A stretch of 64,000 nt of DNA from G965250275 sp965250275. Its GTDB lineage: Bacteria; Pseudomonadota; Alphaproteobacteria; Rhodobacterales; Rhodobacteraceae. This document shows positions 9,387 through 19,060 of this stretch, in pieces (position 1 is the stretch's first letter; the number at the start of each line of letters is the position of its first letter). The notes beneath the pieces are model-generated. The model was not told where the DNA came from and searched no databases. It was given only the letters and a program-made list of their open reading frames with translations. Both the position numbers and the translations under genes were made by a program. The stretch is taken from positions 3,286,001-3,350,000 of the forward strand of contig OZ252297.1 in assembly GCA_965250275.1 (NCBI GenBank). Reading direction: 5' to 3'.

Positions 9387-10217
9387 ATGGAAGTCGTTCC
9401 AATATCAACCGCCATCGGAGCAGAGGTGTTCGGCGCCGACCTGTCCAAGCCGCATGACGAAGCGTTTTGGGCTGAGCTCTATCGTTGCTTTCTGCAGTTC
9501 GGCGTCTTGGCCATACGGGATCAAGACCTATCACCTGCAGCCCACGTTCAAGTTGCACGCCAGTTTGGCGCACCTCAACGTGACGGCCTGGAGACAGGTG
9601 TTGACGGTGAAATGCACGTGACAGCTATCGTAAAGGAGCCTGGCGAAACCGAGAATTTTGGCCATGAGTGGCATCAGGACATGTCGTATCTACAGACGCC
9701 GCCCAAAGCGAGCTTGCTGTACGGAGTTGAAGTTCCTCCTGTTGGCGGCGACACCTGGTTCGCGAGTCTGGCAATGGCATACGCTTGTTTGAGCGAAAAA
9801 ATGCGGGAAATGCTTCAACCGCTGCAAGTTGTCCATGAGAATTGGCCGAACGACCTGTCCCGATTTCAAGGTATGGCGGTGCGTGGCGGCGAGGGGCAGC
9901 GAACGCATGTGCGTCGTCACACGACCCACGACGTCATAGGAAGTCATCCAGAGACCAGTCGAAAACAGCTTATGGTTTCGCCCTACTATGCGCGGGAAGT
10001 CGTTGGAATGAGTTGGGATGAAAGCAGCGCGTTGCTGGGATACTTAAATGACTGGGCGGTGAGCCCTGAATTTACATGTCGCATCCGTTGGACGCCCGGC
10101 ACGTTGACCATCTGGGACAATCGCGCCGTCATTCATGATGTTCCCAGCGACGACTTTGGTGCGCGGTTAGGCGGCAAAGGGTTTCGCCGTCGTATGCATA
10201 GAGTAACCGTTCACTAA
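9387..10217 (+). CDS. TauD/TfdA-family Fe(II)/2-oxoglutarate dioxygenase
   Basis: 276-residue cytoplasmic enzyme of the TauD/TfdA family, which hydroxylates small organic acids or sulfonates using 2-oxoglutarate and O2. The iron triad is visible: His96-x-Asp98 in HEWHQDMSY and His250 in WDNRAVIHD. A C-terminal arginine cluster (FRRRMHR) supplies the 2-oxoglutarate-binding Arg. The length is normal for the family. The ATG is preceded by a G-rich ribosome site. It is the first gene inside the island's left end. A 359-bp gap with a regulatory block separates it from the next gene, so it may be transcribed alone. The substrate cannot be told; its neighbours suggest a step in the same unknown catabolic route. 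Confidence 0.88.
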   Translation: MEVVPISTAIGAEVFGADLSKPHDEAFWAELYRCFLQFGVLAIRDQDLSPAAHVQVARQFGAPQRDGLETGVDGEMHVTAIVKEPGETENFGHEWHQDMSYLQTPPKASLLYGVEVPPVGGDTWFASLAMAYACLSEKMREMLQPLQVVHENWPNDLSRFQGMAVRGGEGQRTHVRRHTTHDVIGSHPETSRKQLMVSPYYAREVVGMSWDESSALLGYLNDWAVSPEFTCRIRWTPGTLTIWDNRAVIHDVPSDDFGARLGGKGFRRRMHRVTVH

Positions 10218-10576
10218 GGCCCTCAATTCAGTTGCACGCCCCCTGCACTGATTCACCACACTGAACTGTTGGGCTGCTCCATTTTGGCTCTCTGATCTCT
10301 CCTCCGCGACGGTGCCAGAACGCGACAGTCTGCTTTGGATCAATCATGGATGACCATAGACATTTAGACGGGGCGGCTACCAACATGATGCTGTGTCTTA
10401 CCATCCGTGGCAGGCAACACGTCTGCCGCTAACGGTTTCGATGTGTGAGTACGCTGGCCGGCCAATTGGTAAACACGATTGGGGCGACCGAGAATTATCG
10501 TTTCTACCGTTCAAGCTTACATCCTAGCATCTTTGAACGATGATCCCTTTTTGCGCAGTCCTAGCGCTTCAGAATA
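10218..10576. other. Intergenic region carrying the first shared promoter block
   Basis: No gene. It holds the 68-bp conserved block (10460-10527) described separately, which ends 49 bp before the next start codon. The remainder shows nothing recognisable. Confidence 0.6.
10460..10527 (+). promoter_or_regulatory. Shared 68-bp promoter/operator block, copy 1
   Basis: Aligned without gaps to 19323-19390, this block matches at about 54 of 68 positions, while the surrounding sequence does not match. Conserved parts are the palindrome GGCCAATTGG at the 5' end, a central AATTATC-N-TTTCT with GA.A/TTTC dyad character, and a 3' CTAG that could sit in a -10 element. It lies 49 bp upstream of the glycosidase-like gene. 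Size and position fit a LysR-type activator site plus core promoter, probably for the regulator encoded at 13522-14412. Confidence 0.65.
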
Positions 10577-13282
10577 ATGGCCAGTGCTTTGAGCAACCAA
10601 AACCAAACGCATGTGATTTCGGAGCCCATTTTACGTTTCGATTTCGCTGGTTCCCTCTTCGATGAGCTACCTTCACAAATCGCTTGGGCGGTTGGTGAAC
10701 TCGAGAAAGTCTTGGAGAAAAACACCGATTTTGGCGGAGTGACCCGCCTCTTATTCGCCCTGTCTCGTGGTGCGGAGATTACTCAGGCGAGCGCGGCGTC
10801 CGGCGTAACACTTTCCGATGCAGCGGAGGCCTTTGCCATTTTCCCAAGCTCGCAAGAGGCGGGGCGGACGCTTTACATTTATGGCGCCGATCTGCGCGGC
10901 TTGATCTATGCCATTACCGAGATTGTGGACAGGGTACGCTATGCCGCCGACCCATCAAAGGCATTTGATTTCCCCGAGCCGATCGTGGATGCACCATCGG
11001 CGAAAGTACGCAGCATTTCAAAGTGCTTTCAAAGCGAAGTAGAGGATCTGCCCTGGTTTCACGACCGAGAGGGATGGAAGGCATATCTAACCCAGCTCGT
11101 CAGCAACCGGTTTAACCGGTTCGCCCTGACGCTTGGTATGCAGTACAACTATCCGTACGGGAACGATTTTCTTTCGGATGTCTATTTCTATCTCGCTTAT
11201 CCGTTTCTGGTTTCGGTGCCGGGGCACAACGTCTCGGTCTCAAATCTGTCTCAGGACGAGGTGCGCCGTAATCTTGAGACCCTAAAGTTCATTGCGCGGG
11301 AAGCAGATCGCCGGGGGCTGGAATTTCAGCTGGCTCTCTGGACACAGAGTTATGATTTCGAGGATTGTCCCGATGCCAAACATCAGATCAGCGGCCTGGG
11401 CCCTGACAACATCGCGGAGTATTGCCGCGACGCGTTGGCCATCATTCTTCGTGAGGTGCCGGAGATCTCCGGGCTGACCTTGCGCGTTCATGTCGAATGC
11501 GGGATTGCCGAGGGGGATTATGGCTTCTGGCGCACCTACTTCGATGCGGTCAAAGAGGCCGGGCGTTCGATCAGGCTTGATCTACACGCTAAGGGTATTG
11601 ATCGCAAATTGATCGAGACGGCATTGGCGACAGGTATGCCGGTTGGGATTTCGCCGAAATACACGTCCGAGCATCTTGGGCTGCCCTATCACCAAGCCTC
11701 CATTCGAGCTCTTGAAGGTGCAGAGCAGGCGGATGGTCTGGTGATCGCCGCGGGCGACGACGAGGACAATGCCACACTCTATAACGGGCGCGATATCGAC
11801 AGGTATCTTGGCAAGTGGCAGTTCAGCGAAGGATCGCGAAAGTTCATGCGCTATAGTTACGGCGATCTAATGCGCGAGGATCGGCCCTATGACATCGTTT
11901 ATCGAATCTGGCCGGGGACGATCAGAGTTCTGCTCTGGGGGGATCCGGTGCTGGCCGGTGGGTATGGGCGTCACTCGACATTTTCTGGGTCACAAGGAGT
12001 CGAGCTTTGCGAACCGCTTTCGTTCAAGGGTCGGATGGGCTCGGGACAGCATGGCAGCCGGACCGGGTACCAGGAAAAACATCTAATCCATCAGTGGGAT
12101 TGGCAGAAATTCGACTATACATACCGCGTCTGGGGGCGGTCGCTTTACAACCCCGAGGACGAGCCTGCCGCATTTCAACGCTACTTGCGGTCAAGGTTTG
12201 GGAACGCCGCCGACGGTGTTGGCGCAGCACTGGCCTCTGCAAGCCGCATCTTGCCTTTAATCACGCTCGCGCACACGCCTACGGCATCGAATAATTCTTA
12301 CTGGCCCGAGATGTACGAGAACATGTCGATCCTGCGTAGCGCACCGCAATTTCCGTATGGTTACGAACTGATCCAACCTGCGCGTTTCGGCACTGTCGGT
12401 TCGTCCGATCCACAGATGTTCATGTCGCCGCGCGAGTTCGCAACCCGTCTTCACGACGGTAGACCCATTGAGCGGTACGCGCCGTTGACTTGGGCAAACT
12501 GGCTAGAGCGGCATGCGACACATTCCGGGCTGGATATGGAACGTGCCCTGGAGACAGTGGAGGATCCATCAGCGGAAATGCATCTGGTAGCTGTCGACGT
12601 CACGATCTTGTCAGCCATAGGCAGGTTCTTTGCGCACAAGATCAGAGCCGCGGTGTTTTGGGAGTACTTCTTGCTGTCGGACGAGATACGGATGGCCCAC
12701 GAGGCTTTCGCGTTTTACAATCGGGCCCGCGATGCATGGCAGGAGGCGGCTGAGGTTTGTAAGGATGTCTATCTGCCCGACATCACTTATGGGCCACATT
12801 CATGGCTGCGTGGTCGCTGGGATGATCGGCTTCCGGCGATAGAGCAGGATATCGAAGACATGGGCGCGCTTGTCGCAAAGCGCGGGCCGGATCATCCGCC
12901 ATCGAGTGCGCTGACGGACTGCAAGATTGATCTAGTCCGCAATTGGTCAACCTCCCAGCAGCATATGTGCCATCATGTTGCGCCCGAGAACTTCGTTCGC
13001 GGTCAGCCTGTTGAATTGTCTCTTTTCCCCTCCAGCGCCTCTCGGCTGGATGTCACCCTGCATTATCGTCGTGCCAACCAAGCTGAGCCTTGGGTCAGTG
13101 TCCCAATGCTTTGGAAGGCTGGCGGGTATCATGGGATGATAGCAGGGGATTACACACAGACTGACTTTCCGCTGCTCTACTATTTCGAGATTGCGGAGAA
13201 TGGCGTTTCGGCGTTTTACCCTGGACTTGCGGAGACACTGTCGAATGCTCCATACATGTATCTGGGCTCTAGAAAGCCCTGA
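10577..13282 (+). CDS. Large glycoside-hydrolase-like protein (901 aa)
   Basis: Cytoplasmic by appearance (no signal peptide), 901 residues. The N-terminal ~130 residues resemble the alpha/beta domain that precedes the barrel in GH67 alpha-glucuronidases and GH20/GH84-type enzymes (e.g. YIYGADLRGLIYAITEIVD). Residues about 145-430 read like a TIM barrel (EGWKAYLTQLVSNRFNRF, READRRGLEFQLALWTQSYD, LTLRVHVECG, RLDLHAKGID). The C-terminal half is helical and Trp/Tyr-rich and ends in a beta-rich domain. Family membership is judged from overall form, not from an identified catalytic pair. It sits alone behind promoter block copy 1 and upstream of the LysR gene. Taken with the CoA-transferase, PLP lyase and aminotransferase nearby, it may release an amino-sugar or glycoside moiety, but the substrate is unknown. 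Confidence 0.6.
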   Translation: MASALSNQNQTHVISEPILRFDFAGSLFDELPSQIAWAVGELEKVLEKNTDFGGVTRLLFALSRGAEITQASAASGVTLSDAAEAFAIFPSSQEAGRTLYIYGADLRGLIYAITEIVDRVRYAADPSKAFDFPEPIVDAPSAKVRSISKCFQSEVEDLPWFHDREGWKAYLTQLVSNRFNRFALTLGMQYNYPYGNDFLSDVYFYLAYPFLVSVPGHNVSVSNLSQDEVRRNLETLKFIAREADRRGLEFQLALWTQSYDFEDCPDAKHQISGLGPDNIAEYCRDALAIILREVPEISGLTLRVHVECGIAEGDYGFWRTYFDAVKEAGRSIRLDLHAKGIDRKLIETALATGMPVGISPKYTSEHLGLPYHQASIRALEGAEQADGLVIAAGDDEDNATLYNGRDIDRYLGKWQFSEGSRKFMRYSYGDLMREDRPYDIVYRIWPGTIRVLLWGDPVLAGGYGRHSTFSGSQGVELCEPLSFKGRMGSGQHGSRTGYQEKHLIHQWDWQKFDYTYRVWGRSLYNPEDEPAAFQRYLRSRFGNAADGVGAALASASRILPLITLAHTPTASNNSYWPEMYENMSILRSAPQFPYGYELIQPARFGTVGSSDPQMFMSPREFATRLHDGRPIERYAPLTWANWLERHATHSGLDMERALETVEDPSAEMHLVAVDVTILSAIGRFFAHKIRAAVFWEYFLLSDEIRMAHEAFAFYNRARDAWQEAAEVCKDVYLPDITYGPHSWLRGRWDDRLPAIEQDIEDMGALVAKRGPDHPPSSALTDCKIDLVRNWSTSQQHMCHHVAPENFVRGQPVELSLFPSSASRLDVTLHYRRANQAEPWVSVPMLWKAGGYHGMIAGDYTQTDFPLLYYFEIAENGVSAFYPGLAETLSNAPYMYLGSRKP

Positions 13283-13521
13283 GGAAAGGGACGAACGCTT
13301 ATGCCTCCCGGGCTCACGATGACCTTGAACGTCACCAGCGGTCATCCTTGGGCGTGCAGACGGATCATTCCCGCAATCGGATTGACAAGCAGATCGGTTT
13401 GACAGGGTTATGCGCGAAGCAGGCAGGCCTAAAACTGACGCCCGCTTCCGGATCTCGAGACCAGCATTCCTGCCTCCGTCAGAGCTAAAGAACGTGGTTT
13501 TTTAGGCAGATTCAGACAGCG

Positions 13522-14412
13522 ATGCATATTGATCAGATCAGAACCTTCCTTGAAGTTGCGTCTACCGGCAATTTCAACCGAGCGGCCGAGACCTTGAACG
13601 TCACCCAATCGACGGTCAGCGCCCGGATCAAGACGCTTGAGGATAGACTTGGGCGGGATCTGTTTGTTCGCGAGCATTCCGGTGCACAGCTGACGCCAGC
13701 TGGCGAACGCCTTCAGCGCTATGCAACACGCCTGCTGAGACTGTGGCACCGAGCAGAGGTAGATGTCGCTCTATCGAAGGAGCGTCGAGCATCGATTAGT
13801 ATGGGGGTTGTCGTCAGTGTCTGGGATCAACTCGTGCCTGAATGGTGTGGATGGATGCGCAACGAAGCCTCTGATGTCGCGCTCCATGTCGTCGCAGATT
13901 ACTCGCCTGGATTGATGCGGCAGTTGGCAGATGGCGCGATGGATATCGGCGTGATGTATCAACCGCGTCAAATGTCGGGGCTTGTGGTCGAAGACTTTCT
14001 GACCGACGATTTTTATCTGCTGACCACGACCAAGGGGAGTTCGGTAAGCGATCAGGATTGGCGGCGCGGATACGCGCTGATCGACTGGGGTGAGGATTTC
14101 AGACATCAGCACGATGAAGCCTTCCCCGATATCGTGCCCGAGATCACCGTCGGTTTGGGCAGCATCGCTTTGGACTATATCCTTACCCATGGCGGCAGCG
14201 CATATCTGCCGTTGCGGATGACTCACGAGCTTGTTCGGAGCGGTACCCTTACGCGGGTGAAGGGATCACCGACCTTTCAACGAGTAGGCAGCGTCGTTTA
14301 TAGCAATGCCCCCACAGATCCCGATCTTCTGAAGCTTGGCTTACGTGGATTGCGCGCGGCGACAGCGCGCATGGAAGAGCGGATCCAAGACCTGTCAAAG
14401 ACGCTGCAATGA
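13522..14412 (+). CDS. LysR-family transcriptional regulator
   Basis: 296 residues of typical LysR length. It begins MHIDQIRTFLEVASTGNF, with the winged helix-turn-helix at residues 1-60 (NRAAETLNVTQSTVSARI), followed by the periplasmic-binding-like effector domain (about 90-290). It lies inside the catabolic cluster in the same direction as the enzymes, 239 bp after the glycosidase-like gene. It is the only regulator within the cluster and hence the best candidate to act on the shared promoter blocks at 10460, 16295 and 19323. The ligand is presumably a pathway intermediate; this is inference. Confidence 0.93.
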   Translation: MHIDQIRTFLEVASTGNFNRAAETLNVTQSTVSARIKTLEDRLGRDLFVREHSGAQLTPAGERLQRYATRLLRLWHRAEVDVALSKERRASISMGVVVSVWDQLVPEWCGWMRNEASDVALHVVADYSPGLMRQLADGAMDIGVMYQPRQMSGLVVEDFLTDDFYLLTTTKGSSVSDQDWRRGYALIDWGEDFRHQHDEAFPDIVPEITVGLGSIALDYILTHGGSAYLPLRMTHELVRSGTLTRVKGSPTFQRVGSVVYSNAPTDPDLLKLGLRGLRAATARMEERIQDLSKTLQ

Positions 14413-14923
14413 ACGGCAAGGCATGTTTGCTTGCCCCACCGAACCTGCGCTCTTGCGTTTATGCGATCAGATCGAAACCGCCGGGGCCTCCGTAGACCCA
14501 TAAGGGTTGGGCAGAGTTTCGGGGGCGTTCGGTGGTGCTGATATGATTGCACTAAATGGAGCCGAATACGCTTCCCGGCAATAAGGCGCATGTCGGGTCT
14601 AAGACTAATCCAGAACACCGCATACTCGCCGTGGCTTGGACCGCCACGCAATCGAGAGTTTCAATTGCCTCGTTTGATTCTTTTCGGTTTTCAAAAGGAG
14701 TGCCTCTTCATACCTTCAAAGACATCAACATCGAACCGACGGAACAACTGGTATGGCACTATGTCGGTTCGCCTGCGACGCCTGACGCGGCAGCGAACCT
14801 GAACGGCGCGAGATCGTGTCGGACCATTTTGGACCCGTCACTCTTTCGAAGAGAGCGCCTCACTGACGAACGGACCGTTATTGATCTGCCACCTGGCGCC
14901 AGTGGTGCCGGGAAGAGACCAAC
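14413..14923. other. 511-bp gap before the CoA-transferase gene
   Basis: A few ORFs cross this stretch but have unnatural composition and no conserved look. I see no clear copy of the shared promoter block here and no terminator. It may carry the CoA-transferase promoter or remnants of a lost gene. Confidence 0.4.
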
Positions 14924-16222
14924 ATGCGAGTTGCGCAATTGACCGAACCAAAATCGGCCCCCACACTACTCGCGCAGGATAGCGCCGGTTCCCTACCCTT
15001 GACGGGCGTGAAGGTGCTTGATCTGTCGCGCGTGCTTGCAGGGCCCTGGGCAACAATGAGCCTCGCCGATATGGGGGCCGAGATATGGAAAATCGAGAAC
15101 ATCAACGGCGGCGACGATACCCGGGCTTGGTCGACGCCGAATTACAAGGGCGTCAGCACCTACTTCCTGTGTGCCAATCGCGGCAAGCAGAGCATTGCGG
15201 TCGATCTAAAGCACCCAGCAGGGCGCGAGATCGTGCGCGAACTGGCCAAGAAGGCCGATGTGTTAGTCGAGAATTTTCGCGCCGGTACAATGGATCGCCT
15301 TGGGTTCGGTTACGAAGACCTACACGCGCTAAACCCGCAGCTGATCTACTGCTCGATCTCGGGCTATGGTCAAGTCGGGCCAGAGGCAGATCGCCCAGGC
15401 TATGATTTTGTTCTGCAGGCGGAAAGCGGGCTGATGTCGATCACCGGAGAAGTTGATGGCGATCCGTTGCGTGCGCCGATCGCAATCACCGATGTCATCG
15501 CCGGAATGACCGCGACACAATCGATTTTGGCGGCGCTATTGCAGGCGCGTGCGTCAGGGAAAGGTCAGCGCATCGATGTGGCGCTGTTGGATTGTGCGCT
15601 CAATCTGCTGATCAATGTCGCTTCTGGATATCTCAATACCGGGAACACGCCAAAACGGTTTGGTAACGCGCATCCAACAGTGGTGCCTTACCAGGTTTTT
15701 GAAGGCAGCGATGCGGAGTTCGTGTTGGCGGTCGGAAATGACCGGCAGTTTTCCTCTTTGTGTCGTGACGTCATTGACCAGCCCCAGTTGGCTGAGGACC
15801 CCCGGTTTAAAACAGCGCATTGCAGGGCGATTTATCGTGAAGACCTGCTTGTTCACTTAGCTGCCTGTTTCGCGTCCAAACCCTGTGCCCATTGGCTTGA
15901 CGCATGCGCGCGCGCCGGTATTCCGGCCGGCGTTGTAAAGGATGTTGCAGGGGCTTTCGCCAGTAGGTCGGTGGTCGAAAGAGACGTTGTTCAAACGCTC
16001 GACCATCCGGTTCTTGGAGAGGTTCGGCTGGTGCGGCCTGCCCATGGGTTGGCGGCTCAGGGGGCCAATGAGTTCAGCGCTCCTCCAATGCTCGGCCAGG
16101 ACACCGAGACGGTATTGAAGCGTGTGCTGGGATATGACACCGCTCAGATTGACAAAATGGAGGCCCAGGGTGCGGTCGCCAGATACGCGGCTGATCGCAA
16201 GGACGCCGACGAGGAATCATAG
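14924..16222 (+). CDS. CaiB/BaiF family (type III) CoA-transferase
   Basis: 432 residues of the family III CoA-transferase fold, which moves CoA between carboxylic acids through an aspartyl-CoA anhydride. The N-terminal nucleotide/CoA-binding motif reads VLDLSRVLAGPWATMSLADM (residues 31-50). The catalytic aspartate is Asp161 in RPGYDFVLQAESG, matching the conserved YD position of formyl-CoA transferase. The conserved FRAGTMDRLGFGYEDL block precedes it. The length is normal. The chosen ATG has a purine-rich stretch (GGGAAGAG) upstream. In this cluster it would activate an acid intermediate to its CoA thioester for further breakdown; acid and CoA donor are unknown. Confidence 0.92.
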   Translation: MRVAQLTEPKSAPTLLAQDSAGSLPLTGVKVLDLSRVLAGPWATMSLADMGAEIWKIENINGGDDTRAWSTPNYKGVSTYFLCANRGKQSIAVDLKHPAGREIVRELAKKADVLVENFRAGTMDRLGFGYEDLHALNPQLIYCSISGYGQVGPEADRPGYDFVLQAESGLMSITGEVDGDPLRAPIAITDVIAGMTATQSILAALLQARASGKGQRIDVALLDCALNLLINVASGYLNTGNTPKRFGNAHPTVVPYQVFEGSDAEFVLAVGNDRQFSSLCRDVIDQPQLAEDPRFKTAHCRAIYREDLLVHLAACFASKPCAHWLDACARAGIPAGVVKDVAGAFASRSVVERDVVQTLDHPVLGEVRLVRPAHGLAAQGANEFSAPPMLGQDTETVLKRVLGYDTAQIDKMEAQGAVARYAADRKDADEES

Positions 16223-16294
16223 CCGGTTGCCGCGCATTGGCAGCGGCATCTGAGAGTTCATGCCTTCAAAAGCACCAGGATTTCGAGGCCCGGC

Positions 16295-16362
16295 GATCAA
16301 TCGGTTTCTTCGATCAGTGGGGACGAAATAATTCGATTTTCATCCTGACACGGCACTCCTAG
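16295..16362 (+). promoter_or_regulatory. Shared promoter block, copy 3 (weaker)
   Basis: Laid against the copies at 10460 and 19323 with the same 68-bp frame, it keeps CAAT-C/T-GG near the 5' end, CGAT at the same offset, CGA-A-A before an AATTCGATTTTC segment and the terminal CTAG. It ends 52 bp before the PLP-enzyme start codon, close to the other two copies. Identity is clearly lower than between copies 1 and 2, so membership rests on position plus the partial match. Confidence 0.4.
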
Positions 16363-16414
16363 TGTCGAGGTTCGGAGCAAATGACGTCTCGTACTGTGGA
16401 GGTAGCGAACTGCA

Positions 16415-17665
16415 ATGACCCGAAAGGTTCTCCCAACCCGAGGCATGGATAAATCGGCGGTTCTCGATCAATTGCGCGAGATGCGTTCGCATGACATGCC
16501 GCTTGAACATGGCAAGTTCAATTTTCTAACCCCCTATGCAGATGACTCGTTCTTCGATGTAGGGCTGAAGGCGATGAACATGTTCTCGCACGAAAATGCC
16601 ATGCTGGCGCGCGGTATCCCGAGTGTGACCCAAGTGATGAGCGATCTGCGAGATATCGCCATGTCGCTTCAGAATGCGCCAGAAGGGGCCGGTGTGGCGC
16701 TGACTGCGGGCGGGACCGAGAGCATCTTTTCGGCCTGCTGGGCGGCGCGTAACTATTGGCGGGAACGGAACCCTGGCTCCACGGCGGTCCCAGAGATTGT
16801 CGGCTGCTGCACGATGCATGCAGCCTTCCAGAAGGCGGCGCATCTTTTGGGCATGAAAACCGTCATGACCGAGTTCGATGAGAACTTTCGCGCCCGCATC
16901 AGCGATATCGAACCGCTGGTTGGTAAAAACACCGCGATGGTCGTCGCGTCGGCCCCGGCCTACCCGCACGGTATCTTTGATCCAGTCGAAGAGTTTTCGG
17001 AACTGGTATTGCGCAAGGACCTTTGGCTACATGTCGACGCCTGTGTCGGTGGCTATGTCTCTCCTTTTGCCGAAATGGTCGGGATTGAGATCCCGCCTTA
17101 TGACTTTCGCCTTGCCGGCGTGCGGTCTATGTCGGCCGATCTGCACAAGCACGCCTATGTGCCAAAAGGCATCTCGACTTTGATCTATCGCGATGCCGCA
17201 TTGTTGGAATATCAATCTCATGTCACCGAAGGCTGGCCATTCGGTGCGTATAAGAGCCCAGGCTTTCCGGGCTCGCGCCCCTCACATGTCATGGCAGCAG
17301 CATGGGCAATTCTGCATCATCTAGGGATTGAAGGATACAAAGAGCTCGTCAAGGGCATGTATCACTCCAAAGAGCGGTTGATTGGCGGCATTGCCAGCAT
17401 TCCGGGCATGTATATTTTGGGCGCTCCGGAATCGAATGTCTTTAGCTTTGCCACCGACAACTGCGATGCCCACGCGGTGGCAGAACTGATGCAGACTGAG
17501 ATGTGGTACCTGTCCAGAATTCAGGATCCTTATGCGTTGCACATCCAGTGTGATCCGTTTGAGGACGCGACCGTGGACAAGGTTATTGAAAGTATGCGCA
17601 GAGCGGTGGATCGCGTGACGACGGACGGTCTGAAAAGTGGATTTGATCAGACGGGCTATATCTGA
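16415..17665 (+). CDS. PLP-dependent lyase/decarboxylase, sphingosine-1-phosphate lyase-like
   Basis: 416-residue PLP enzyme of the group II decarboxylase fold, closest in feel to sphingosine-1-phosphate lyases. GGTES (residues 99-103) contacts the PLP phosphate, HVDAC (206-210) contains Asp208 that pairs with the pyridine nitrogen, and SADLHKHAYVPKG (240-252) contains the Schiff-base Lys245, matching the lyase motif with HK followed by KG. There is no membrane anchor, so it is a soluble enzyme. An AGGT/GGAGG site precedes the ATG. The aminotransferase gene follows after 12 bp, so the two form an operon behind promoter block copy 3. Likely chemistry is retro-aldol cleavage of a phospho-amino-alcohol or amino-acid decarboxylation; which of the two cannot be told. 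Confidence 0.85.
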   Translation: MTRKVLPTRGMDKSAVLDQLREMRSHDMPLEHGKFNFLTPYADDSFFDVGLKAMNMFSHENAMLARGIPSVTQVMSDLRDIAMSLQNAPEGAGVALTAGGTESIFSACWAARNYWRERNPGSTAVPEIVGCCTMHAAFQKAAHLLGMKTVMTEFDENFRARISDIEPLVGKNTAMVVASAPAYPHGIFDPVEEFSELVLRKDLWLHVDACVGGYVSPFAEMVGIEIPPYDFRLAGVRSMSADLHKHAYVPKGISTLIYRDAALLEYQSHVTEGWPFGAYKSPGFPGSRPSHVMAAAWAILHHLGIEGYKELVKGMYHSKERLIGGIASIPGMYILGAPESNVFSFATDNCDAHAVAELMQTEMWYLSRIQDPYALHIQCDPFEDATVDKVIESMRRAVDRVTTDGLKSGFDQTGYI

Positions 17666-17677
17666 GGATACAGGGCA

Positions 17678-19060
17678 ATGAACACGCAGAACCTAAGAAA
17701 CTCGACCCACGCCTGGAAACTGGCCGACAGCCGCCATCACATCCACAGCTTTACCGACAACGAGACCTTGCGCCGTAGTGGGGGCCCTCGTGTCATCGTT
17801 AAGGCGCAAGGGTGCGTGCTTGAGGATTCCGAAGGCAACTGCATCCTTGATGCGATGTCGGGTCTGTGGTGCGTCAATGTCGGATATGGTCGTCAGGAAT
17901 TGGCCGATGCGGCACACGCCCAGATGAGTGATTTGCCCTATTACAACACGTTCTTTAAAACCTCGACCCCGCCGCCGATCGAACTGGCCGAGAAGCTTGC
18001 GTCGCTGACACCTGGCGATCTCAATCACGTGTTTTTCGGCTGCTCGGGTTCGGAGGCCAACGACACGATCCTGAGGCTGATCAAGCGTTATTGGAATCTG
18101 ATGGGGCAGCCACAGAAAAAGACCGTCATTTGCCGCGACAATGCCTATCACGGATCGACGACCGCGACCGCGAGCTTGGGCGGTATGCGCGGGATGCAAG
18201 AGATGGATGATCTTCCGATCGCAGGAATCGAGCATGTGATCCAACCCTATTGGTACACCGAAGGTGATGACCGGACAGAAGAGGAGTTTGGTCTCGCGGC
18301 GGCCAGAGCTGTGGAAGAGCGCATTCTGGAAATCGGACCGGAGAAGGTCGCAGCCTTCTTTGGCGAACCGGTCCAGGGATCGGGCGGAGCGATCCTGCCA
18401 CCCGACACCTATTGGCCAGAGGTCAATCGGATCTGCAGGAAGTATGATGTCCTTCTGGTGGCCGATGAGGTGATCTGCGGCTTCGGCCGCACAGGCTCAT
18501 GGTTTGGCAGCACAACCTACGGCATTGAGCCGGATTTCATGACCATGGCCAAAGGGATCACTTCGGGCTATCTGCCGCTCTCTGCAGTGGCGGTGAGCGA
18601 CCGGATTGCCGACGTGCTTTACACCAAAGGGGGTGATCTGGGCCACGGCTTTACCTATTCGGGTCACCCAACAGCCTGTGCCGTGGCGTTGGCAAACATC
18701 GACATCATCGAACGCGAAGGCCTGGTCGGACGTGTTCGCGACGATATCGGCCCTTACTTCCAAGCCCGTTTGCGCGAGCTCGCCGATCACCCTCTGGTCG
18801 GCAATATCCGCGGGATCGGGTTGATTGCCGGACTGGCAATTGTCCAAGACAAGGGGCGGCGAAAATTCATGGAGCCGGTCGGCACGCTTTCCGGGCGCTG
18901 CCATGAGATCTGTGTCGAGATGGGCGCGATGGTAAGGGCGTCAGGCGATTCCATGGTGATGGCCCCGCCGCTGATTATCGCACATGATGAAGTTGATGCG
19001 ATCATGAGGATTTACCGGGCAGCATTAGATCAGACGGCCGCAGAGTTTGGAGTGTCCTAG
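17678..19060 (+). CDS. Class III aminotransferase, SpuC/omega-transaminase-like
   Basis: 460 residues, strongly resembling putrescine/omega-amino acid:pyruvate aminotransferases (SpuC type) along the whole length. Recognisable parts are LDAMSGLWCVNVGYGR (58-72), SGSEAND (123-129, phosphate binding), YHGST (157-161), VADEVICGFGRTG (261-273, with Asp263 binding the pyridine nitrogen), and AKGITSGYLPLSAV, where Lys292 forms the Schiff base. It would move an amine group from an amino-containing intermediate to pyruvate in the cytoplasm. It is translationally close to the PLP lyase gene (12-bp gap). Together they suggest an aminated substrate is cleaved and deaminated. The amine donor is not known. 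Confidence 0.92.
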   Translation: MNTQNLRNSTHAWKLADSRHHIHSFTDNETLRRSGGPRVIVKAQGCVLEDSEGNCILDAMSGLWCVNVGYGRQELADAAHAQMSDLPYYNTFFKTSTPPPIELAEKLASLTPGDLNHVFFGCSGSEANDTILRLIKRYWNLMGQPQKKTVICRDNAYHGSTTATASLGGMRGMQEMDDLPIAGIEHVIQPYWYTEGDDRTEEEFGLAAARAVEERILEIGPEKVAAFFGEPVQGSGGAILPPDTYWPEVNRICRKYDVLLVADEVICGFGRTGSWFGSTTYGIEPDFMTMAKGITSGYLPLSAVAVSDRIADVLYTKGGDLGHGFTYSGHPTACAVALANIDIIEREGLVGRVRDDIGPYFQARLRELADHPLVGNIRGIGLIAGLAIVQDKGRRKFMEPVGTLSGRCHEICVEMGAMVRASGDSMVMAPPLIIAHDEVDAIMRIYRAALDQTAAEFGVS

